Of a stretch of 64,000 bases of DNA, positions 36,857 through 45,252 are shown one piece after another. Location of the stretch: NCBI GenBank assembly GCA_037389465.1, contig JAZARR010000234.1, positions 682,001 to 746,000 of the forward strand, given 5' to 3'. The notes below the pieces were generated by a model. The model was not told the origin of the DNA, did not search any database, and saw only the letters and a list, made by a program, of their open reading frames with translations. A program made the translations under genes and the position numbers. The stretch comes from Baylisascaris procyonis (lineage: Eukaryota; Nematoda; Chromadorea; Rhabditida; Ascarididae). The number at the start of each line of letters is the position of its first letter. The stretch's first letter is position 1.

Positions 36857-37895
36857 GACGCTTCGCCCGTCGTCATCTCTTCACTCTTACTAGTCGATTC
36901 TTCAGATATGACCGTAGATGTTTGTGATTCTATCGACATTTATGCTTCGCCAGTCGTCATCTCTTCACTCTTACTAGTCGATTCTTCAGATGTGACCGTA
37001 TATGCTTGTGATTCTATCGACATTTATGCTTCGCCAGTCGTCATCTCTTCACTCCTACTAGTCGATTCTTCAGATGTGACCGTAGATGTTTGTGATTCTA
37101 TCGACATTTATGCTTCGCCAGTTGTCATCTCTTCACTCTTACTAGTCGATTCTTCAGATGTGACCGTAGATGTTTGTGATTCTATCGACATTTATGCTTC
37201 GCCAGTCGTCATCTCTTCACTCTTACTAGTCGATTCTTCAGATGTGACCGTAGATGTTTGTGATTCTATCGACATTTATGCTTCGCCAGTCGTCATCTCT
37301 TCACTCTTACTAGTCGATTCTTCAGATGTGACCGTAGATGTTTGTGATTCTATCGACATTTATGCTTCGCCAGTCGTCATCTCTTCACTCTTACTAGTCG
37401 ATTCTTCAGATGTGACCGTAGATGTTTGTGATTCTATCGACATTTATGCTTCGCCAGTCGTCATCTCTTCACTCTTACTAGTCGATTCTTCAGATGTGAC
37501 CGTATATGCTTGTGATTCTATCGACATTTATGCTTCGCCAGTCGTCATCTCTTCACTCCTACTAGTCGATTCTTCAGATGTGACCGTAGATGTTTGTGAT
37601 TCTATCGACATTTATGCTTCGCCAGTCGTCATCTCTTCACTCTTACTAGTCGATTCTTCAGATGTGACCGTATATGTTTGTGATTCTATCGACATTTATG
37701 CTTCGCCAGTCGTCATCTCTTCACTCTTACTAGTCGATTCTTCAGATGTGACCGTAGATGTTTGCGATTCTATCGACATTTATGCTTCGCCAGTCGTCAT
37801 CTCTTCACTCTTACTAGTCGATTCTTCAGATGTGACCGTAGATGTTTGTGATTCTATCGACATTTATGCTTCGCCAGTCGTCATCTCTTCACTCG
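36857..37895 (+). repeat. 84-bp minisatellite, twelve units, open in one frame
   Basis: Anchor TGTGATTCTATCGAC recurs every 84 bp from 36923 to 37847 (twelve times), with a degenerate partial unit upstream. Units differ at only a few bases. Because 84 is a multiple of three and one frame lacks stops, a 339-codon open frame runs from 36908 to 37927 with a 28-residue repeat (SSLLLVDSSDV core, DSIDIYASPVV). It lies between two phase-matched exons (36132-36208 and 38185-38321), so the economical reading is an intronic satellite and not a protein gene. Variants are a mix of silent and replacement changes. Confidence 0.95.
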
Positions 37896-38184
37896 TAAAA
37901 GTCGTTTCTTCAATTGTTACGCATTAAACACAATTTGCATAAATTTTTTTCAAACCTTGTTATTTTAAAATATCAAAGCGGGAAGTTATTGTTTTCGCTG
38001 AATCGGAGTTGGTGGCACTTTTCGAGTTGAGTTGTGGTTGTTATATGATCGTTTGATATAGATAGGATCGTGATAAGAGAATTTTTAAATATTGACGAAT
38101 TTTTTTTTACTCAAGAAAATGGTTTGATATTTATCAACAGTATGGATGTGTTAAATGTTCAGGTTTATATTTCGCGATTTGCAG

Positions 38185-38321
38185 GTTTCCTCGGCGATAA
38201 GGCAATTGTCAGAAAGTACGGCCGGGTCGACGACTTTATTTTCGCTTTGGAAGATCGCATCGACTGGGAGTGCTTTGCAATTTTATATAACGATCGCAAT
38301 GTTACCATTCCTTTGATGGAG
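38185..38321 (+). CDS. unknown multi-exon gene B, exon
   Basis: Acceptor CGATTTGCAG, two bases completing a glycine codon begun at 36208, 45 codons, donor GTATTT; ends in phase 0. It contains KAIVRKYGRVDDFIFALED and then DWECFAILYNDRNVTIPLME. The pattern of a Y-G-x-x-x-x-x-F-x-x-x-x-x-D-W-E helix pair recalls clathrin-repeat-type vacuolar sorting proteins such as VPS18, but the match is too loose to name. This is one of the best-supported exons here. Confidence 0.65.
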
Positions 38322-38692
38322 GTATTTTTTATATTTCTTCCTTTCTTTAATGTATTTTTTTTGAGGGCATTTATATATTCTGTATGAGGGCATTATATAT
38401 TATATTTTTTACTAAGAACAGTTTTTTTAATCTGCGAAAAGAGTAGAAATTGCTAAGTGCTTGACTTTTGTTAATTAGGATTTCCATCTATTACAAACTC
38501 TTTTGATCACCTTAGAGTTGGGCATTTCCGCCTCGAGTCGTTCACCAAAAGTTGGGAACATCTCATTGGAACCCTTCTCTTTTGTACATTTTCTTTAACG
38601 ACTGAAAGAGCATTTCATTTTTGGTTCCATAGAGATGGTTTTGCACTGAAAATTGCTCATAGTAATAATTTAATTCGTTATTTTTGATACAG

Positions 38693-38723
38693 GTAGGAGT
38701 TTGTTTGGAGAATGCTGCAACAG
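38693..38723 (+). CDS. unknown multi-exon gene B, 31-bp micro-exon
   Basis: Acceptor TTTTGATACAG and donor GTAATT frame 31 bp: VGVCLENAAT plus one base. It takes phase 0 from 38321 and leaves phase 1, exactly what the exon at 39237 needs. The phase fit is the main support for such a short exon. Confidence 0.45.
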
Positions 38724-39236
38724 GTAATTGATCTGATTTTAAACGAATTGATCCACATTCATATCTTATATTTGAGCTTTGTAGTGTTCTTTTATCGGTC
38801 ACGAGGTGAACTATGGCCCGAATTGATCACATTTTGGCCACATTTGATCATATAGGCTGAGCAAAGTTGCTGTTGAACGTTATCTAGATTGGAGGTGTAT
38901 TTGTAGATTATTCGGATATTGCAATTTTTAACGGTCTACTACGTTCAGGTTGCTGATTTTTAAATTTAGCGCTTTTGGCGTATTACGACTTCTGGATAAT
39001 GTGCCTGAACCACTTCCTTTTCTTGATCTTGTTCCTCTATGAGAGATTTGAGTGTACCTTTTAGCCGCATTTGATTGGTCAGAAAATTCAGGTCGTCTTT
39101 TTTCGTGCCTCTTTCTGCCCATCCCACCTCTTGTTAGACTTTTTTCATCGAGTTTATCCCACATTCTCAATTCAAAGCTGGAAATCTCTCTTTATGACGG
39201 TACTATATGGTTCAGCAATGCATTCTTTAATTTCAG

Positions 39237-39322
39237 ATGTTGGAGTTACCATTAAAATGTGCTGCAAATTCATTGAATATTTGCAGTCGTTTCGATATGA
39301 CGACGATTTCCAAAGGAAAGGG
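39237..39322 (+). CDS. unknown multi-exon gene B, exon
   Basis: Acceptor TTTAATTTCAG, two bases, 28 codons, donor GTTAGT, ending in phase 0. The peptide is VGVTIKMCCKFIEYLQSFRY then DDDFQRKG. With the preceding micro-exon the split codon reads Asp. It is likely helical. Confidence 0.55.
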
Positions 39323-39769
39323 GTTAGTAATTTGAATTTTTTTTTTAGATTTTTAGATTTTTAGATTTTTCGGTTTTTTCTATTTTTCTGCATAACATGA
39401 ACTCTTAATATAGAGGTTTTTTTCTACTGCATAAATTTCTTTCTTTTCATATTTCATCTCGAGATATTCTCCATAGATTTGAAAGAAGTTCATGTTGTGG
39501 ATATTCGGACTCATTTTTAACCATTGTCCATAAATTGTTATCCTTTCCTCATACCTTCTGGTTTTATTCATCTGTCGGTTAGTTGCAGTAACTACAAAAC
39601 TTCTGATTATTGAGATAATTCATAGGGCCAGAAACACCCTCATTTCTGGAAAGACACCCTTCAAAAGTCGGGAAGGGTTTTGTTCTCGGGATCAGCCGAC
39701 ACTCATTTCTGGATTTCAAGCGTCATTTATACGTAGTTATCTACTTGTTGCGAAAAATGAGGGCGTAAT

Positions 39770-39837
39770 AGTGCTGTCCAGTACTGTTCAGAGGGGGGGT
39801 GGGTGGAGGGCATAACAGTGCTGTCCAGTACTGTTCA
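39770..39837. repeat. direct repeat next to a large inverted repeat
   Basis: AGTGCTGTCCAGTACTGTTC occurs twice (from about 39770 and 39817), separated by a G-rich stretch. GTACTG/CAGTAC gives each copy internal symmetry. Confidence 0.8.
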
Positions 39838-39887
39838 CTCCCCCCAACATGGATTTTTATGTCAGTAACAGCATGTAAGAATGGATG

Positions 39888-40083
39888 AAAATATACCACA
39901 CTTAGAGCTTCGCTGTGGTCCCTCTCCATCTCTCTCGCGCGTGTGCGCCGGCTCCCTATGAACATATGTAGGCACGTTCAAAGTGTGATATAAAAAAAAA
40001 GTGATAGGTTCATATGGAGTCGGCGCACGCGCACGAGAGAGATGGAGAGAGACCGCAACAAAGCTGTAAGTACGGTAGATTTT
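39888..40083. mobile_element. 77-bp-arm inverted repeat (fold-back/MITE-like)
   Basis: The arm at 39888-39964 contains CTCTCCATCTCTCTCGCGCG. The arm at 40007-40083 contains its reverse complement with changes (CGCGCACGAGAGAGATGGAG). The inner 59 bp agree at about 50 positions and the outer 18 at about 13. The spacer is 42 bp and contains a 9-base A run. Non-autonomous DNA transposons and fold-back elements look like this; I saw no clear target-site duplication. Confidence 0.65.
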
Positions 40084-40834
40084 TATTGATTCTCGCCATT
40101 GCGCAAAGCAGCTGCGAGCACTCGGATTATACGATGCGTTTCAGCCACATTGAATGATGCGTTTAGTCTTTCTCGATGGTATTGTGCGAATGTGAACTGC
40201 TGCGCGAAGGAGTCTTATGGGCATATTCTCAGCACGAGATGGATGTTGCAAAATCCATTCGGATGGTCTAAACGATTGGCAGTTATCTGATCAGACAGAT
40301 TGGCAGCAATGCCTTGGGGATCAAGGTTGGACAAGTTTCATTTTTGACTTTTAGGCATTGCGATGGGCTGGTGAGAAAGATGAGTGAAATGCTTTGGTAG
40401 GGAAGGTGGTTACGGTTTGCTTCGCTTCTTGCAAGTCGATGGTCTTGCTTGTCTAATAGCCTGACGAGAGATCGGTGTGAGGTATGGAAGCAAATATGAC
40501 GTCATTTTGCATTTGATAATGTGAATACGTTCGTTTTGTGTAACCAACGTCTTTATTGCTATCTTGCAGCATGTATTTAGGTGAGCACAAGCCCAGACTT
40601 GTATTTTTCTAGGAGCTGGAATGAGACTTCTATAATTTCTGTTCAAAGAGATCTTCTGTTTAAGCAGAAAAGTTATCTTTTCCATGCCGGATATTAGTGC
40701 AAAAAACATTCAGACATAATTCTTTTGTCATCAATTATAGAAATGAGCATATATTTAGATGTGTATATAGCCAAAAAATAATATCAACCAAAAATTTTTT
40801 TTTATAAAAATTGAAAAATGCGATTAATTTGCAG

Positions 40835-41003
40835 GTTTTTATTATTAGCTGCCCGTTGTCGAAATGTAATCGACAAGAATCTACTGAAGGCAGCTCTCGG
40901 GAAACACTTGAAACGAACAGTCAATACGAAATGTCTATTCGCCATTGATTCGATGAATATGCCTTCCACTATAAGGAATGGTGAATTGGACAGTCGAATT
41001 AAC
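40835..41003 (+). CDS. unknown multi-exon gene B, exon (weak AAA/dynein-like motif)
   Basis: Acceptor AATTTGCAG, one base, then an open frame: FLLLAARCRNVIDKNLLKAA, GKHLKRTVNTK, CLFAIDSMNMPSTIR. F-x-x-D-x-M-N-M-P after a basic stretch resembles the F-V-D-D-M-N-M-P signature of dynein heavy chain AAA modules, with one acidic residue replaced by Ser. The 3' boundary is uncertain (a GT at 41004 is weak; the frame stays open to 41054). The exon before it is unidentified, since phase 2 is needed. A dynein assignment is only a suggestion. Confidence 0.45.
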
Positions 41004-41041
41004 GTTGGCAGCGCGCGGAATTATTGTGCCCTGCACATAAG

Positions 41042-41119
41042 CATGGCGTTCTAATGAACCTATGCTAATGGTTGGCGATACTGGATGTGGAAAGCAGCTG
41101 CGACTATATTATAGCGAAG
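41042..41119 (+). CDS. Walker-A-like segment, frame-shifted from the preceding exon
   Basis: In a frame different from the exon at 40835, the sequence reads WRSNEPMLMVGDTGCGKQL, then RLYYSE, and ends at donor GTTTGC. G-D-T-G-C-G-K is a phosphate-binding loop; Gln replaces the usual Thr/Ser after Lys, as in the G-x-G-G-S-G-R-Q-S-L loop of dynein AAA4. It begins only about 40 bp after the preceding frame could end, too close for a normal intron here, so one base gained or lost near 41040 would explain it. Confidence 0.45.
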
Positions 41120-41187
41120 GTTTGCATTTTTTCGTTTATTTTTAATGATGTGATCATTGAATGAGGAAAAATTGAATGCTATTTCAG

Positions 41188-41269
41188 AGATGTGATATCG
41201 TTCTACAGCGATGAAATAAGGCCGATCAGATCATTTCTTGTCGATGAAATCTCACTGGCTACCGATTAG
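41188..41269 (+). CDS. candidate exon following the Walker-A segment
   Basis: Acceptor GCTATTTCAG, one base, then DVISFYSDEIRPIRSFLVDE and ISLATD, ending in TAG directly before GTATGG. If the donor is GTATGG the TAG is in frame, so this is either a broken exon or one with a different donor. S-F-L-x-x-x-I-x-x-L would suit the segment after a dynein AAA4 P-loop, weakly. Confidence 0.3.
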
Positions 41270-41936
41270 GTATGGCTTATTATTTGAAGGGTGATATATG
41301 AAGAAACGTCGGTATTAACTTTCATTGATGAGGGAGATTTGAGTTGCGGATCAAAGCGAAGAAGGTGAGGGAGTAAGTGCTTCGAAATAAACGGGAGGAA
41401 TGGAGGTGGTTGCTGTATGTTAGAGCCACTGATTCATCGCTTATCGTTGCTTATGCATAATTGATGTTAGACATTATATTGTTTGTAAGATATTTATTTA
41501 CAAAGTAACGATACTTACAGTAAGTAATGTATATGTTAGGTCGATAGTGGACGTATTCCAATAAAAAAGTCACGAGTGCGAAGCAAATAAAAAAGATGCG
41601 GGACGCTTCATGAAAGTAGATAACTCTTTGGCTTGAACGACTCTTTCTGGTGGATAATTTTATATTTAGACAATACTGAACGGAGGCTGTTGAGCCCACT
41701 ACTTGCAATAGTAGTTTTGTTCCAGCGGGGGAAAAGGCAGATAGGGGTGTGGGCCAGCTGCAGCTCATAGAAAGGTGGTTACCTAACAATTTTTTTCTCT
41801 ACATTTCGTTTATTCTCTCAGAACGCATTTTTTCTTAAAAGTTTCAATTTTTGTAAAGATAAATTTTGCTATTCAATGGAACCGCTTTTGTCGATAAGTT
41901 TCACACCGTCGTCGATAAGTTTCAACGTTATTTCAG

Positions 41937-42088
41937 GATAATTTCGTGGGATTCGCGAAGAATATGACGGATATCGAGGAAATCACTACACTGGTGTTGG
42001 AAACGATGAACGCGGCAGAGTGCAATATGGCCGTATCCAGAAACGGAGACTTCCTCGCAACTCAGGCGTTTAAAGCGATCTGCTGCCA
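41937..42088 (+). CDS. unknown multi-exon gene B, exon
   Basis: Acceptor GTTATTTCAG, fifty codons in phase 0, donor GTGAGA. The peptide starts DNFVGFAKNMTDIEEITTLV and ends GDFLATQAFKAICC. It is helical, with a clean coding look. If the donor is wrong, the frame would end at TGA four bases on. The next exon (43410) needs phase 1 whereas this leaves phase 2, so another exon or a base error lies between. Confidence 0.55.
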
Positions 42089-42436
42089 GTGAGAGCTCGA
42101 CTCGTCGGCCTTTCTGCGGTTGGCCTTCTTTCTACAAATCTTTCAACTTAATTTAGCAAATTTTAAGTTAATCCTGATAGTTATGTCGAGCTATAATAAG
42201 CAGTTGAACTAGCCAAATATTTTCACTGTGAGGGTAAGGAGATAGGGGAGTGAAAATATATGAATCTGAGATATGCATGTTTCCTGATTTGTTGGCAATA
42301 TATGCAAGGTTGACCTGGCTGTCGCAGGTTTGAAGGGTTGCATATCCGTTTCCATATTTGTTTGACACTCCTCTAGATGTTTTCCAGAATTTTCAGCTCC
42401 TCTGGTCCACACATCCCCTATATACCGGACTTTACC

Positions 42437-43012
42437 ATTCACAAAAACCTTATTTTAGTGCATAAAAGCCTTATTTTAGTGCATGAGAACCTTGTTTTAG
42501 TGCATGAAAACCTTATTTTAGTGCATAAAAGCCTTATTTTAGTGCATGAGAACCTTGTTTTAATGCATGAAAACCTTATTTTAGTGCATGAGAACCTTGT
42601 TTTAGTGCGCAAAAACATTATTTTAGTGCATAAAAACATTATTTTAGTGCATAAAAACATTATTTTAGTGCATGAAAACATTATTTTAGTGCATAAAAAC
42701 ATTATTTTAGTGCATAAAAACCTTTTTTTAGTTCATAAAAACTTTGTTTTAGTGCATATAAACCTTATTTTAGTTCGTAAAAACCTTATTTTCGTGTATA
42801 AAAACCTTATTTTAGTGCACAGAAACCTTATTCTAGTGCATGAAAATATTATTTTAGTGCATAAAAACATTATTTTATTGCATAAAAACATTATTTTAGT
42901 GCATAAAAACCTTTTTTTAGTTCATAAAAACTTTGTTTTAGTGCATATAAACCTTATTTTAGTTCGTAAAAACCTTATTTTCGTGTATAAAAACCTTATT
43001 TTAGTGCATAAA
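42437..43012 (+). repeat. 21-bp minisatellite array A (about 27 units)
   Basis: Unit AAAAACCTTATTTTAGTGCAT (21 bp, variants with CATT, GTGCGC, GTTCAT). Since 21 is a multiple of three, a 232-codon plus-strand frame (42377-43075, heptapeptide ILVHKNL) and an 87-codon minus-strand frame (heptapeptide IRFLCTK) both stay open. A block of nine units is duplicated at a 189-bp offset (near 42721 and 42910). The array lies between exons 41937-42088 and 43410-43512, so it is probably intronic. Confidence 0.95.
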
Positions 43013-43151
43013 AATCGTTTCCATATTACTGAAGCTCATAGATTCGATTGCTTTAAGGGTCAAACTTTTTGCTGATAATGTTCACCACGCTGGATTAAAT
43101 GAATTCTGCGAATCAAAAATGCTTGTTGTTGGCCTCTTTTTGACGATATAT
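43012..43151 (+). repeat. dispersed 140-bp segment, copy 1
   Basis: Sequence including ACTGAAGCTCATAGATTCGA, TAAGGGTCAAAC and GCTGATAATGTTCACCACGC is repeated at 44106-44249 with about 90% identity. It directly abuts the end of the 21-bp array, so the array's open frame ends inside it. Confidence 0.9.
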
Positions 43152-43409
43152 GCCTTCCTGAGTTATTCTCTATTAACCTATTGGTCATATTTTCGCTAAA
43201 ATTGCCTCTAAGATGGTAAAATTTGAACCTTTTCCCATCGCAGTAGGTGTTTAAAGTTAGTGGGCTTGAAGAGAGGAAAAGTAGCTAGTAGCTGGAATGT
43301 AGAATTATATTTTTACTTTCAGAATATGTCATGTGACTATAAGCGAAACGTCAAATGTCTGAAACGATGAATCTTGACTGTTTATCTGTAGGATGTTTGT
43401 ATATTTCAG

Positions 43410-43512
43410 GAGGAAGAGGTACTGTTAACAAAACAGAGAAACAGCTTTTGAAACAGGGATACAGCGCAACGACGAGATGCTCTTCGAGAAGTGTTCTGCA
43501 TGCGTTGATAAG
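43410..43512 (+). CDS. unknown multi-exon gene B, exon
   Basis: Acceptor TATATTTCAG, two bases, 33 codons, two bases, donor GTGAGT. The frame reads GRGTVNKTEKQLLKQGYSAT and ends RSVLHALI. Its trailing AG joins the first base of the exon at 45182 to give Arg, keeping phase. Confidence 0.5.
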
Positions 43513-44105
43513 GTGAGTAGTGAACTTGAAATGTTTGCATGTTTTAAATTTTATTTTCATTTTATTTAGTTATTTATATTCGTCGAGATTCTTCTTGGGA
43601 GGAGATAGTCAAGTTATTTGTGATCAAAAGCTCTACGCTTCATCAAATATTATACGATGCATAGACAAGTTTGTGCGAAGGGTTTCTTTTCCCTTTGGGG
43701 CTATAACTAGTGGAGTAGGTTTTATAGAAATTTTAGATGCTTTTAAATAATCCCTTTGGAAGTTTGTTCGGATTCCATAGAAACCACTGTTTGATTGGGT
43801 CATCTGCCAGGAAGGAGGATGGTCGCCGCTTGGGATCCTCTGTGACAAAATTTTCATTCACTTGTAAACAGTGGGTTTCCAGTGAAGTCTTGGTCGGACT
43901 TACTGATTGCTTTATGATAGATTCTGTCAATATTTAATTTCTGGTCTGAAACGTTCGATTTGTTCGTAACGTAACGTCGAAACGTCTTTTTCTAGTACTC
44001 AACCTTTGGCTATAAGTTTTCCGTAACATACTCAGAGGTTCTATTTGTCCACGTTTTTCTTTTTCTAGATCCACTATACCAACTTGGATGAAATTCATTA
44101 GGCAG

Positions 44106-44249
44106 GTACTCGTTTCCATTTTACTGAAGCTCATAGATTCGATTGCCTTAAGGGTCAAACGTTTTGCTGATAATGTTCACCACGCTGAATTAAATGAATC
44201 CTGCGAGTCAAAAGTGCTTGTTGTTGGTCTCTTTTTGACGATCTGACCT
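44106..44249 (+). repeat. dispersed 140-bp segment, copy 2
   Basis: Same orientation and order of motifs as 43012-43151. It is not next to a 21-bp array here, so the segment is an independent repeat. Confidence 0.9.
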
Positions 44250-44666
44250 TATAAGCCTTTTCTGAGCGTAAGTGTCCTTTCCGATAGCAGAGAGCAGCTG
44301 GATTCTTGGAACGTTGATAGAGCTTCTGTTGTAATGATCGCGAAAGTGCTGTGAGAAGGTAATTGATACTTTCGTTAACATAATCAGATAGTACTCATAA
44401 AGATTTCACAATTGTAACAGTAATCCTAGTCGCATAGGCATCCGTTGTTGGTATGTTGTCAACGATGTGATAGTTTCACAGATTTAGCAGTAGTGTAACA
44501 GTGGGTCCAAAATTTGAATTCGATAAACTATCGTTTTATCGTTTTGTAATATAAGTTGTAAATGTCACATAAATATAAGTTTATTTTGTAATATAAGTTG
44601 TAATATATAATAAAAAGTGAACGTTTTATAATATTTTGTAATATAAATCGTTTTTGTAATATAAAC

Positions 44667-45130
44667 TGTTGTAATGTAAGTTTTATTGACAAAGTGTCAC
44701 ATAGGAGCTTTCCCTAGCGAGCACAAAGACAAGAAAGATAAAAATAATATGCCAATTTGCAGGTGCATATTGACAATGGCGCAACGCAGATGACATGTTA
44801 TAAGGTCATTCAAGGAAGAAAAAATTATTGGAACGATCGATCCAAGTACTGGACGTGCCAAGACCTCGCGAACGCCATATTTGATGGTCAATGTCTCAAC
44901 TGTTATGTGTCCCAATTGCGCCTTCCTGAAGTAAACTTTTTTAATGAACGCTAACGTGTGTTTTATAACATTCTAACAATCAGCTTCGCAGGCTTTGCCT
45001 GTAGAGGAAGGAATTCACCAGTGCATTGGACGTATAATTGGTACTCCTAACACTACGTCTAATTCATAATGCGTGTAACCGATACACTTTCAAAAAGTGT
45101 TTCCCTATGGTATGTATCCCGGCAAAAAAC
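44667..45130 (+). mobile_element. dispersed element, copy with decayed 3'-exon-like part
   Basis: It matches 53013-53470 along its length: ATTGACAAAGTGTCAC, an internal TTTGCAG acceptor-like site at 44757, a coding-like stretch with EEKIIGTIDPSTGR ending in FLK then TAA, then AACGCTAACGTG, GCAGGCTTTGCCTGTAG and AAAGTGTTTCCC. Compared with the copy at 53 kb the first dozen codons are disrupted, so this copy is broken. The structure suggests a dispersed gene fragment (last intron end, last exon, 3' untranslated part). Confidence 0.75.
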
Positions 45131-45181
45131 GGGCAATTATTACTCACAGTTGGCTGGATTTGAGCAACTCTGGACTTGCAG

Positions 45182-45252
45182 AGATTCGATGCTCACTACT
45201 TATAACGTGGAAGCGAGAACCAATATGTACGAAGGGCTCACCTCAGGGAGAG
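45182..45252 (+). CDS. unknown multi-exon gene B, exon
   Basis: Acceptor GGACTTGCAG, one base, 23 codons (DSMLTTYNVEARTNMYEGLT then SGR), one base, donor GTATTT. Phase agrees with the exons before (43512) and after (48517). Confidence 0.5.

Noticed and set aside
36908..37927. 339-residue repetitive protein gene
   Set aside because: The frame is open only because the 84-bp unit is a multiple of three. Upstream and downstream exons join in phase across it, placing it in an intron.
38185..38321. VPS18-type sorting protein
   Set aside because: Helix pattern is similar but neighbouring phase-matched exons do not continue the family; kept as unknown.
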